Below are positions 32,889-43,873 of a stretch of DNA of 64,000 nucleotides, one piece after another. Location: positions 332,856,302 through 332,920,301 of the forward strand of contig NC_081413.1 of NCBI RefSeq assembly GCF_030272615.1. Direction: 5' to 3'. The DNA comes from Cryptomeria japonica. Lineage: Eukaryota > Streptophyta > Pinopsida > Cupressales > Cupressaceae. The notes under the pieces were generated by a model that made no database searches, was not told the DNA's origin, and worked only from the letters and a program-made list of their open reading frames with translations. A program made the translations under genes and the position numbers. Position 1 is the first letter of the stretch. Each line of letters begins with the position of its first letter.

Positions 32889-33726
32889 TGTTGACGTGTC
32901 TGAAATCGCATCACTACGGTTCCATCCGGCCAACGTAGAATAGAATACTAAGAATCCTATGCTCTCTTGAAATAAGGAAATCCCTAATGTTGTTTTTTAT
33001 TTGATCAATGGGGATTACCTCAATGTTTCGGTTGTCAGGTCTTGACTGCAAAATAACTTAGTGGTTTGATGTGTTTTGCTGGAAACACAAAGGGGACTTA
33101 CGGTTAGATGAACAACTTTCAGGTGAGTTCCCTAAAATTTAACAGTCTTGTATCGGTTGATTTCAGTTGGATTGATACTAACTCAGCTGGACTATGGTTT
33201 CTTCTTGGTAAAAAAAAAGGGGGAAAAAAGAGAGATAGGGAAAAGAGATAGAGAAAATCTGATTAATTAACTAAGATAACATGTTCAGGAAAACAAACAG
33301 AAACCTCCAAATAACCAGATTTAACATTATCAGCTATTTAAGCACAATGCTGTAAAAATCCAGTGCAATCTTCAAGGAGAACTAGATTTTCATGCTACTA
33401 AACATAAATTCAGAATTTTAACATTCATTCACTTACTGTTTAATAACTGAACTGAGCATATAGGTGGGTTCAGACTAACCATGCAAGGGGAATGACAATC
33501 AGTCAGTCCTTAATGGTATGAACACCAAGGCTTCTATCAAATGCTTATCCTAAAAAATGCTATTTGAAAATGAAAGACATAACAGAATAATTAAATGGTG
33601 AAGAAGGAGACCATGCACTCACAAAGAAATGAAACAGCCTCAATTTTCCATTAATCCTGCATAAATTTCGCCAGAGCTTCAACAACAATCTTAGACTTCT
33701 TACAAAAATAAGGGAAAACTAGTCCC

Positions 33727-33759
33727 TTTAAATAGAGTTCCAGAATTAGATGAATGGCC
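33727..33759 (-). promoter_or_regulatory. TATA box 2 and GGCCATT box of unit B
   Basis: On the minus strand CTTGGCCATTCAT (about 33750-33762) is followed by CTCTATTTAAAGG (about 33726-33738). The same box precedes the second TATA in units A, E and H, which supports a conserved promoter. Confidence 0.5.
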
Positions 33760-34008
33760 AAGATTTAAACAAAACAAGTGGCCCAGATTCATCTGTACAA
33801 AATAATACACATGCCCATAAATAGGATGTAAATATCAACAACCACCTAAAGAGGAACAATAATTACCTTAAAAAGGTAATTAATATCTATCAATAACAGC
33901 TCAAAAAGTGCACATGCACGGAGCTCAAAATTTATAGCTGACTTGGCAGTCAAATATGAACTTTATGGCCAAAAGTACCTTTTTCAGATTTTAAAAGAAA
34001 TATATATT

Positions 34009-37000
34009 TTATGAAAGCACTTTTTCCTTTTCTGCTGCAGATTCCTTTTCTAGAAATTCATCCTCGGCATGCAAATATTCTTTCCAAAGGTCCCGACCTG
34101 CTGTACGTTCTGCACGAACATACTCTTGGAACCTGATGCACAGTTGGAACAACACCGTGAACTGAGGCATAGGAGGATGACGTATCTTATATTGCATGCC
34201 TTCCAGATGACGATCTATGTGCTTTAAACCATCTTGCCAGCTGGAACGATTAGCCTCAAAACACAAAATGTCTGAATGTAATTTACCGGCAAAATCCAGG
34301 TCCTCCGTGGAGTAGGCGATCTTATCCGTTCTCAATCTATCTTCCCAGTCCGGTTGCACTACGTCATTGGACAAATCATTTTTCCAACCCAAAACCATTG
34401 ATCGGAGGATTGCCTTGCCAAGTTCTTCCATGCCCTTCAAAATTTGCTCGCATTTCGCCTACTCTTTGTTAATGGTTCCTCTTGTCTCGCTCTTCATGGT
34501 GATGGTCCAGTACCATTCTTAAAAAATGTTGATGTTATGGGGGTCCAGGATAGCAGACAATGTAGGAATCTGCGCCTGGGTCTAAAAAAGAGCTCTTACG
34601 AGAGGAAGAGTTGTAGCAACTACCTTATGAACTTTGAGGCATTCCCGCTTTACTTCGAGCCGCTTGACCAAAATTGTCTCTCGGTGGTGGGCCATTTCCT
34701 TCACCTCTTCAATGATTAGTTCTCCCCTTTCTTTAATGCTTCACATCCATTCCTTGACAGCCTTGGCGGTATCTCATACTCCTTCAAATTCTGTGGTGGT
34801 CCTTTGCGCCAATGCTGTTGGGGGAACATGGGATTCGGGGGCATTATGTAATGACCTCAGTAGGTGATCAATGTACCCCTTGGCTTGCTGAGCACGAACT
34901 CGATACATGTCTTTCTCAACAGTTATCTCTTCGAGTTTCTTGAGCATGTTTTGCATGGAGTCCTTGAACTCATCCCTTTCCTGTTCCTTGGTGGCTCGTC
35001 CGATTGGGATGGTTGTGATGCTATAATCAGCCAGTGTAACTTCATCTACTGGCTTATCGATAGGTGGGGTGGCGATATGGAGGGTACAGTTCCTTTGTTC
35101 ATCCTTGGTTATTCGGGAATAGGCTTTAGGCTTTTTCTTCCCTTTGGACTTTGCTTCCCCTATGCGAGAGAAAATGTCCTCCAAGTCGATGGGTGGCTTG
35201 GTCGCTGCCTTTCGCTGAGCTCGAGCAACTAACCAATCTTGAGGTATGGTCTACCCGGATGCTATGGTTAAATTCCCACTCTGCTCTTTAATGCTTTTAG
35301 CTGGTTCATTGCATATTAGTAGCTGATCTGTTATGGCAGGAGTCGAGGAAGTGTCTAGCCCTTTGCTTGCAGCTGAATTCTCTCCTACTTCGCTAAACAA
35401 CTTTCTGGTATCTCCATGTGATGGTTGTTCCTCGGTTCTATCGGGCTCGCGGGTCTCATCCGTCCTTTGCTCTCCTTCAACAATGGTGTCATGCTTGCCA
35501 GTACTATGCAGTTGCAATTCATGGCGGCTCCCCTGGGTGGGTTCATGCACATCAACCCCTTGAGTGGACGAAATTTCTCCTTCCTCAACTTGATTCTCAG
35601 GTTCGCCAAACTCAATGACCCTCACCTCTGTATTTAGCCTATCTTGTGCAGGAGGATCATCAGCTCCGAATGCATCAACATCGCTTTGGGAAGGCGGAGC
35701 AGGTATATAATCTAGTTCAATTACATCATCATCGGAAGTAGGGCTTTGGCTTTCTTTCTTTTTTCGGGCTTTTCAACCTCTTGCTTAGGTGCACTTGAGG
35801 TTTCCTCATCTTCAAAAGACTGAGAATCAAGGCTACCCATCATATGGTAGGTGAACTGGACTCCCTCATGAATTAGCCGCTCAATCTGTTGGTGTAACCA
35901 CTGATTAGTGTACCTCCCTGGGGCTGCCATAACTGCCTCAAAATCAGTGATTGGATCCTGTGACCAATCAATTCCTGGCAAGAGATGTCTTACTGCCTCA
36001 AATTCTTGAACTTGCAAGCAATTTCCAGAATCCGTTAACTGATCCGGGACCCAACAGTATTCATAAAGTCGCATTTGCTGCACACATAACCTTGAATATT
36101 CGCGCCGTCGGACCTCATAGTCATCAGAACAACTCTTCCAATAGTCTTCAATTGATTCCTTTGCTTTGTAGTGCCTACCGTAGGCTCTCTTCGCCAGGTT
36201 GTCATGATCAAAACATTTCTTTGGGAAATGTTCCTGTAGGCCATAAGAGGCTAACTCAGCAAGTGACTCTTCGGCATGAGCTGAATTCTTCAAATGGACA
36301 TCGAGGTTACCTAAAATCATAGGGAAGGCGAATCCGGACTGCTTCTTGTCTCTGAGTAAACTGTTCGCTGGACGTGCCTGCCTTGCAGCTTCCAGAAGAA
36401 CTATTTTGTCGGTTGGATATCGTGGAAGTCGGAAAGGAGTGCCTTCAAAGCCAGCTATTCGGATATAGGAGAATCTTGGGAACTGAATGAACCAGGCGCT
36501 ATACCTCTATACCAAAATGGTAGCTTGCTCTGAGAGCCTTATGTGTAATCCCCCTTGCATCAGCCTGACTAGGCGCATTGTGAAGGCGTCATTGACACGC
36601 TCATACTGACCAATAGCATAAGCAGGGTTGTTCTTTTCCCTCTAGGCTATGTCCTGATAATGTAATTGTGGATAGCAATAGTACACCTTCACCTGATTGG
36701 GCCCGTTCCCAATTTCACCTTTCATGATCAAACCTAGTAGTGGCTGGTGTCGGGCAAACATATAGACTAGATAAGATGTCATGGCGAAGTACATTTTCTC
36801 TTCAAGTTCGACCAACTGGGTATGGATATTCTCACTTATGATTTGGGCCTAGTTGAACTTGGATTTCCCGACGAAGACCTGCTCTGTAAAGTAGAACATC
36901 CACTCTTCAAAAAAGTTAGATTGGGGGAGTTCCATAACCCGGCTGAGCAAGGTGACCATATCTCCATGCTCATTATGAAAGTCGCTTCTGGGGGTCTTTT

Positions 37001-37525
37001 TCCCAATTCTGATGCTTGGAGGTCTTCTCTCCTCCTACACTTGGCAAGGTTTATATCATATGCCACTTGCGCTTCATCTATAGTTGTTGCTATGGGGTTG
37101 TTCGGGAAGGGGATGTCAAATGCATCGCCAATGGCCTCAGGAGTGAAGTCAGCTAGCACCATATTCTCAAGGACCACCAATCTGGTGTTTGGTTGGTAAT
37201 GCCAGGCAGCCTCTACTACCAGCTCATAATTCTGCAATGACAAGGGAAATCCTATTGCTTGGGCGATACCACTTTCCATCATTCGCCTTGGCTTGCCATA
37301 GGCGTTAGGGGAGAAAAATCTGTCTCTGAAGTCTTGAATATCAATGTGGCCTAGGTCAGTATCACCTACATTTTCCCATATGCTCTGGACCTTTGATTCC
37401 CTCAGTCCTCCCCTCTGATACTGATATTTCATCTTTTCGGCTCTGCGAGGGATGTTTGATTTAGAAGCTCGGGACGTTTTGGCTGCACCAGGTGTCTTTG
37501 AGGACTCTACCGCAGATCTAGGCAT
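34009..37525 (-). pseudogene. Unit B ORF: LPRYPTD-family protein (broken)
   Basis: It starts MPRSAVESSK at 37525. Residues 1-40 are basic/Ser-rich. WENVGDTDLGHIDIQDF and the segment AAWHYQPNTRLVV...EAIGDAFDIPF align with unit A. A frameshift near 36960 leads to YLVYMFARHQPLLG and GNGPNQVKVYYCYPQLHY (about 36640-36790), then QGGLHIRL, FPRFSYIRIAGFEGTP and RLPRYPTDKIVLLEAARQ (about 36400). The next segment (36320-35721) ends with EKPEKRKKAK. An acidic linker (35625-35251), the IATPPIDKPVDEVTLADY box (about 35080) and a coiled-coil tail down to 34009 follow, in different frames. No enzyme motifs are visible. Function unknown. Confidence 0.78.
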
Positions 37526-37689
37526 CTATCCTGCACAACCGAATGCGGATTACAAGACGAGATGAATGAAACAAAACAGGTTAGATAAAAGGGATACGTT
37601 AGCACATAAGGATTAATTGAAAATGAAAGCATGATACTTCAGCGAAAGAGCTTGATTAATTTGGACATGAACATTATTAAGCTCTTTGA

Positions 37690-38165
37690 TTAAAAATTTA
37701 CTATTCGGCTGCGGTTCAAGGACTTAGGCGATTTTGACTGCTAAATTTGCACTTAGTCATTTAAGATCAGTTTTCAAAAATGGATGAGGTTTAAGATTCC
37801 CTAAGTCTGAAAATTGCATTCCTGGTTAACTTTTGGGACAGACTCTGATTTTAATTGCCTTGCCTGATGCCTTTCAAATGGGAAAAGATGCGGTTCAAAG
37901 ACTTAATCTTTTAATCAATTTTGCATAAACACATCTAACCAATTCTGTATGCATTTTAAATGATTCCAAGAGAGACAAAGCAAGCTTACTTGGCAAAATA
38001 TGGTGTCAATCCACACAAATCTGGCCAACAGGATTGATCTCCTTTGAAATTTGAAAATGTGTCTCTCTTATGCCCTATGCTTTTGAAAAGACAAATGCAC
38101 AACTCGCAATTTCTTGTGGAATGGGAGGGTTTCTATATTTCAAATTCCAACGATAACTTCCTATT
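37690..38165. other. Leader region of unit B
   Basis: This stretch lies between the array and the ORF start (sense minus). I see no gene here. Purine- and AT-rich tracts are present, and a possible TATA-like AAATATAGAAAC on the minus strand near 38130 could serve the ORF. Confidence 0.4.
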
Positions 38166-38169
38166 TCTT

Positions 38170-39640
38170 ATTTCACGCCTAAGTTGAAGAAGAATGCCGT
38201 TTTTGAAGATTTAGACTTAGCGATTTTTACCTTGGTTGGAATTTCGGGATTTTTGCAACCGCTGCGTGCTCTTATACTTTGCAATTTTCAAATGGCAAAC
38301 TTCGGGAGTTTTGGATGGTTCTTCAAAATTTTAACCTCTGCGATTCCTCTATGGCGTCAAACTTGGGCATTTACTCTCTCAGCAAACTTCAAACTCCTGC
38401 GATTTTCCCTTAGACGTTGAAAATGGGTTTATGATCTTTTGAAAACCCTCTTATACCGCGCGATATTGCCAAACTTCGGGAGTTTTTGGAGGGATTGCAA
38501 TGCTTAATTCCCTTTCGCTTTGCGCTATTGCCGAAGTTCGGCGAAATGGGATGGTTTTTCAAACTGTTACCTCGTGATTTCCCTAAGGCGTTGAAATGGG
38601 GTTTGTGAAGCTCTCTTCGCAAAGATTGTAGGTTCCACGATTTACACTTCACGTGACCCTTGGCGTTTTCATACCTTTTGAAAACCTCGGCGATTTTGGA
38701 TGCTTTGTTAACTTTTACAACTTCTCGCCATTCTCCCTCGGTGATTTTTGACTTCATGCAAACTTTGAATATTTCGCGATTTACCCTTGTAATGTGAATT
38801 TCGGAGCTTAAGAGGCTATTGAAAACTTTATAGCTTTTGCGATTTCCTTATGGATGCCGAACTTCGGTGATTTTGGAGGGTTTGTAAACTTTAAAAAACT
38901 TTCGTGATTTTCTACTTTACCGAACTTCGGCGCTTTTAGGCATTTTGCAAATTCTAACCTTTTCGCGATTTTCCTTTAGTTTGCAAACTTCAGCGTTTTT
39001 AGAGTCCTTTTCAAACTTTTATAAAAATCGCGATTTACCCTTGGATGAAAACCTCGACGATTTTCACTTGATTGGAATTTTCATATTTCCGCGATTTCTA
39101 TATTTCGGGATTTTGACATGGTTTGTAAACTTTATAAATTCCTTGCAATTCTCCCTTGGTTGGCGAAAATCGGGGATTTCACCTATTTTGCAAACTTTCT
39201 AAACTTTGACTTTTACGCTCTTGTAGCGAATTTCGGAGTTTAGGTGGTTTTTGCGAACTTTCACAACTTTTGACACTTTGGCCTTCTTCAGCAAACTTCA
39301 GCGATTTAGAGCATTTTGCAAAGTTTAAAAAATTTCATTTTATCCATCACTGGCGAATTTTGGGATTTAGGGGGCGATTGCAAACCTTTTGACATTTTAG
39401 CATTTTTCCTCCTTAGTGCGAATTTCGGGATTTTGGAGCATTTTGAAAAGTTTTGGCACTTCTAACACTTTTCCTCTTTTCAATCTCCTTTTGGCAAAAA
39501 TCGGCACTTTGGGTCCTTTTGCGACCTTTAGATGCTTCATCATTTTGGGGATTTTGCAAGCTTTTTTTAAAAAAAAAGGACATTTTGAAGCTTCAGACTT
39601 AGCGTTTTACCAGCTTAAGCGATCTTTTGAAATTTTAACG
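38170..39640. repeat. ~63-bp tandem array of unit B
   Basis: Diverged head-to-tail copies contain GCGATTT(T)CCCTT..., ACTTCGG(C/G)GATTTT and TTTGCAAACTTT. Where I measured it, GCGATTT starts recur at 38839, 38904, 38965, 39030 and 39091, a period of 61-65 bp, implying about 20 or more units. It occupies the same place in unit B as the 60-bp array in unit D and the hairpin array in units A and E. Confidence 0.82.
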
Positions 39641-40115
39641 CCCAGACGTTAAACTCACCTTGCGGATTCCCAGGCTTCCACTCATGATATCATCATCTCC
39701 TGGACTGATTACGGGCACGCTAAAAAAAAAGACGCGAGACACCCTACGCAGAACTCATTAGGGCGAAGGCGAAAAGACCAAAAAAGAAGGGGACCCTGTC
39801 GGCGATAGGGAGCGTGTGCAATGCACAACAGGATGGCAGGGAATGACAATTAAAAAATAGGGGAAATTTTAAAAATATAGGAAATTTCAGTTAATCATTT
39901 ATCAATCATTCATCATATACATTGTAGAACCATATTATATAACATTAGAGCTGAATCGAGAATTCAAACGAGTGTTGACACACATTAACAAAAAAATTAT
40001 TGCTTTCATTGTCAATGTTTTGAGGTATATTGTATTCTACATTGCTAATTTCCTGTGATTTGAGGATGAATAGTTATAGTTACCAATCTTAGAAATGCTA
40101 GCTAGGGTCCTAACT

Positions 40116-41200
40116 TGTAATTTCCCTATTTTTACGTCTTCGTACTTTGCTAGGGTTGGCCAGTTTTTAGGGTTTCCTAAAGTGTTCCTATATTCTTGGT
40201 GAGCTCACTTCTTCGTTTCAATGAGTTTCGTCGATAATTGCTATATATAGTAAGTTCTTGCATGGCACTGATCTTTTTGGTTTTTTTTGGATTTGTTCTC
40301 TTTGGTCTATAGAGAAAATTGGTATTTATAGCAAGTGTGTGCATGGTGCTAATCTTTCTAGGTTTGTTCTCTTTTGTCCTCAAAGAACATTGCTATTTAT
40401 AGTAAGTGCTTGTATAGTGCTAATCTTTTTTGTTTTTTTGGGTTTGTTCTGTTTGGTTCCCAGAGAACACTTCTATTTTTAGTAAGTGCTTGCATGGCAC
40501 TAATCTTTTTAAGTTTGTTCTCTTTGGTCCCTGGATAACACTGCTATTTATAGTAAGTGCTTGCATGGTGCTAATCTTTGTGGGTTTTTCCGGGTTTGTT
40601 CTCTTTGGTCGCCAAAGAATACTACTATTTATAGTATGAGATCGTGTTGACATTAGTTGTCACTTTACAAATTCAGTTAGTTCTGATAGTGTTACTATTT
40701 TGGGATAGTCGGTGATTGTGTTAATGATCTCAATGACTTATGGTCCTCGGAGAACACTACTATTTATAGTATGAGCTCATGTTGGCATCGGTTATCTTTT
40801 GATAGCTTTAGTTGGTTCAGGTAGTGTTAATTCTTTGGAACAATCGGTGATTACATTGATAATGATATGTTGACGACTTATGGTGTTTTGAGGTATTATT
40901 TAAATAACGTTAAAGTGTTAAAGTTAAATTGTATATTTAGTTTAACATTATTTAAATTTAATAAAGTAACTTTATATTGGTGCCTAGGCAGTTATAAGGT
41001 TTTAAATTATTTAATAAAGTGCTTTTTGGAAGTGGGTGCCAACATAATGAGACATAAGGAGTTGATAAAGTTAAATTCAAAAGATTGCACAACCCTAATT
41101 AGGATGTTGAGTTTGGAGTTTATAAAAAGGTATTTTGGAGCTCATTTGCTTAATGTTGGGTTTATTATTAATTTATTTTAGATGCTTCTCTTTGAGAAAA
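40116..41200 (+). repeat. P-like LTR W (start supported, end not)
   Basis: It begins TGTAATTTCCC, like the other TGTAATGTCCC LTRs here, followed within 130 bp by a repeat array and, near 41117, by a TATA box (GTTTATAAAAAGG). By analogy with the P-type LTR the right end should lie about 1 kb beyond the TATA box. I could not find a target duplication partner, so the end given is only a minimum. Confidence 0.5.
40236..40770. repeat. Alternating 80/71-bp array with TTTATAGTAAG
   Basis: The motif (A)TTTATAGTAAG or a close variant lies at about 40243, 40323, 40393, 40474, 40545, 40627 and 40750. Intervals of 80, 70, 81, 71 and 82 bp indicate a ~151-bp dimeric repeat. Between the motifs the text 'gcttgcatggtgctaatctt...gtttgttctctttggtc' recurs. 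The motif is the right arm of the palindrome found in the P-type LTRs. Confidence 0.82.
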
Positions 41201-42540
41201 CCCTGCATGGTTCCAGAGATTTGGACTTGGTCCATTCCTGAGGACGAAGTTTATCTACAGTAGTGAAAGGTCTACTTTGGCTAATTTGTTGGAGATATCT
41301 TATAGGTATTTCACAATGCATTTCAAATTGGAGATTTTTTTTGTGTGGTTACTTCAATGACAAGATTGTAGGAGAGTTTGGCATGGAGATTTGGATGTTT
41401 TTAGAGTCATTTTTCCTACATCTTTTTGGCTTGGGTTTACTTCATTTCCTGGTGAGGGTTTATTATATCTTGGTGTGGTGTTAGAAAGGGTTTTGGTGCT
41501 GGATTTCTCTTGCTTGTATTGTGGTGTGTTGGCCTTCTAAGGGTTATTTCTGAAGCAATTCATTAATGCATTTTCATGAGCTCTTCTTTGCTGGTATAGG
41601 AGTATGTTTTGGTGAAGAACCAATATTTTCAAGTCTGCTGGTCGTGGAGGCTCTTTTCTGATTTCTTTTGCTGTTCATTATGATTAGAGATCTTACCTGG
41701 GTCTGATTTAGCTTCAGAATCAGTTCCTATTGTGCTGTTAATGATTAGAGCAGATATTTCAGTACTTGGCCGGTGAACAGTGACAATTTGGCTTTGAGAT
41801 CATGATACAATATTGCTGATTGTTATATTAAATGCTTATTTTGCACCAGCAAATGAAGGCTTTCTTTGTCAAGTTGGAACATGTATTGAAGACTTATTAG
41901 CTTTGCAAACAAAGATTGGGTGCCAACTACTTGACAATATGCCTGAATACTAAAACATTGAAAGTGCTAAAAATTTAGGTTGCAAATTAGGGTAGCATAC
42001 TAGATGACTGTTTATGTAGTGGCTGAAGTATCAGGTTTTGCTTGTATGCTCAGGCCTTAGCTGCCATATGACTTTCAATTGCAACTATTCTATTTCCCAT
42101 CAGGCTCGGTTGCTAATTTGTTATCATTGTTTTTATGTGAAGATGTATCCAGTAGAAATATCTGAAATTTTTGGGCAATAAAATTCGTATGCAGTTGACT
42201 TTAGAAGCCTCAAACATCACAGGACACTATTAACACGACAACCTGAAAACTAAATATAGTTATTTATTGTCCATTGTTGTTTCTTCTCTAGAGTAAGCTT
42301 CTTCTATTTTGTCCTATTGTTTTCTTTTCTAACATGCATGGTTGTAGAAAAAACTATATGCATAGAAGTTCAGCTACTAATTGCTGGCCAAGACATATAT
42401 TTCTATTTTGTCTTATATGGTTGCAAACTAACTGAATCACAAGTGCATGCTCAGAGTGGGAGTTTTAAATGATGACATTATATGAAATTATTCACTCATT
42501 ATAAAGAATATGCAACAATATGCATTTGATAGAAAGAGTT
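41200..42540. other. Unassigned stretch
   Basis: GT-rich, then AT-rich sequence. It is probably the rest of LTR W plus older flanking sequence. I see no recognisable gene. Confidence 0.35.
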
Positions 42541-42543
42541 TGA

Positions 42544-43873
42544 ATGGAGTGGAGAAGCGGGAGAGGTGGGAGAGGCAACATTAGGGTTTCTTCAGGGGAT
42601 GAGGATGGAGACGGCGATGCCCTGTTCGTTGCAGAGCAAGCTTCTTTTGGTGCGATAGTGGTTTTTTCGGGGGCCTTGCTTGAGGATCATGTGGTGTTTG
42701 GTGTTGGTGGGGCGATGGGTGTGGCCCGACTGCTGTCCATGCTTTTCCCCCTTGTTTTGTTGCTGATTTTGGAGGACTTTTCTTTGGATGCAGCAGCTGT
42801 GTTTGGTTTCCTCCCCTTTGGCGAGGGCTTTTTAGCCGTTCTTGTGGTGCACCGAGGGGGGGCTTTTGCTTCAGATGGCAGTCCTGTTGCAGGGAAGGAG
42901 GGGTCTATGTTTTTGGTGGCTCGTCATGGTCTCTTGTTCTTCCCGACTATTAATGATCATGTCCTTGGGAGCGGCTGGAGGAGTTTGCAGATCATTCTGT
43001 GCCCCTTTTCTTTCAGATGCCTTGAGGACTAGCTAGTCTGGTATATTTCAAGGCCTTTGCTTGGTGCTTTCTTTGGAGCCTTGGGGGGGTATTGCTCTCT
43101 CTATTCCTGTCGATCCTCTAAGGGGATCGCTTTTGGTGATGCCCTTTCTTTGGTCTGGGCTTTGTTTGGGCTTTTTGCTTTGTGGAGGTTGATGATCTTG
43201 GTGAGGGCAGTCTGTATCCCTCTAGATCGCTCACTTGGTGGAAGCCTTGTTATGATGGGAACCCCTTTTGGTAGCTTTGAAGTCTCTCTGGGCCTTGCAT
43301 GGGGCTACTTTTTCTCTAGTTTGGGGATATGGTGCTTCATTGGATATATTGCTTCCCTTTGGGCTGTTTTTGTTTTGTTGTGCATCCCCTGTCTTCTTTT
43401 TGAGTTGGAGACCCACCATTGGATATATTTCTTCCCTTGGCCCTTTGGGATTTTTTTGTTCTGGTGTGCATCCCCTTTCTTCTTTTTGAGTTGGAGACCC
43501 TGTTGGTGGAGTGGAATTAGGTTTGGCTTCCATTCTTATTTTACATCCTCCTAGCCAATCCTATTGTGGTGGATGAATCTTCTTCTTTGGTGGAGAGTGA
43601 CTTTGTGGATGTTGTGGCTTCGAGTTTCTTGGAGGCGTTCAAACCCCAACTTTTGGTGGGTGGCTCCATTGCTATTGCCATTTCCTATGATGTTGAGAGG
43701 GCCCTCTATCATGATATGAATTATTCTAAGTTGAGGGTTTTTTTTGTTTGCTCTCATGCCCGATCTCATGTGGCTTCCATTGAGGTGAAGTGTTCTCCTA
43801 TGGAGGTGGAGATATTTCTTGTCGGTGGGGCTGAGGGCTTGGTTCTTCTTCAATCTGTTTTCTCTCTTACTTA
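42544..43873 (+). other. Unidentified GC-richer, coding-like stretch
   Basis: Open frames of about 160 codons succeed one another on the plus strand (42544-43032, 43057-43554, 43566-43873). They are rich in Val, Leu, Phe and Gly and clearly more GC-rich than their surroundings. The last one contains VEVEIFLVGGAEGLVLLQ-type text and is cut by solo LTR S. After the LTR (45176-45306) it continues with IEVDSSPIEVESDWVG, repeating a nearby phrase. I recognise no family. Strand composition alone could create such frames. It may be part of a LINE or another decayed element. Confidence 0.3.
43340..43500. repeat. ~80-bp tandem duplication
   Basis: Two adjacent copies (43340-43418 and 43419-43500) share TTGGATATATT.CTTCCCTT and the later phrase TGAGTTGGAGACCC. 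Confidence 0.8.

Larger units (their letters stand above)
32889..39830 (-). mobile_element. Complete long LTR-like unit B with internal gene
   Basis: This is a 6,942-bp single unit, sense minus, with ends TGTTGTGCATTGCACACG...ACACGTCAACA (read on the minus strand) and perfect target duplications ggatg at 32884-32888 and 39831-39835. In sense order it has a subterminal hairpin, a ~63-bp tandem array (about 39640-38170), a leader, a broken ~1,170-codon ORF (37525-34009) and a TATA box near 33730, about 840 bp before the end. Its end is homologous to that of unit E (shared GTTGACGTGT and a CTCTTGA.A block). No direct LTR pair is present inside. Either this is a solo LTR with a U3 gene or a single-unit non-autonomous element. 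Confidence 0.88.

Noticed and set aside
40111-42430. Target duplication taact for LTR W
   Set aside because: The only downstream candidate (about 42430) is not preceded by a CA end, so I did not assign a right boundary.
43231-43533. Minus-strand 100-codon ORF in the GC-richer island
   Set aside because: It is a shadow of the plus-strand frames across an 80-bp tandem duplication.
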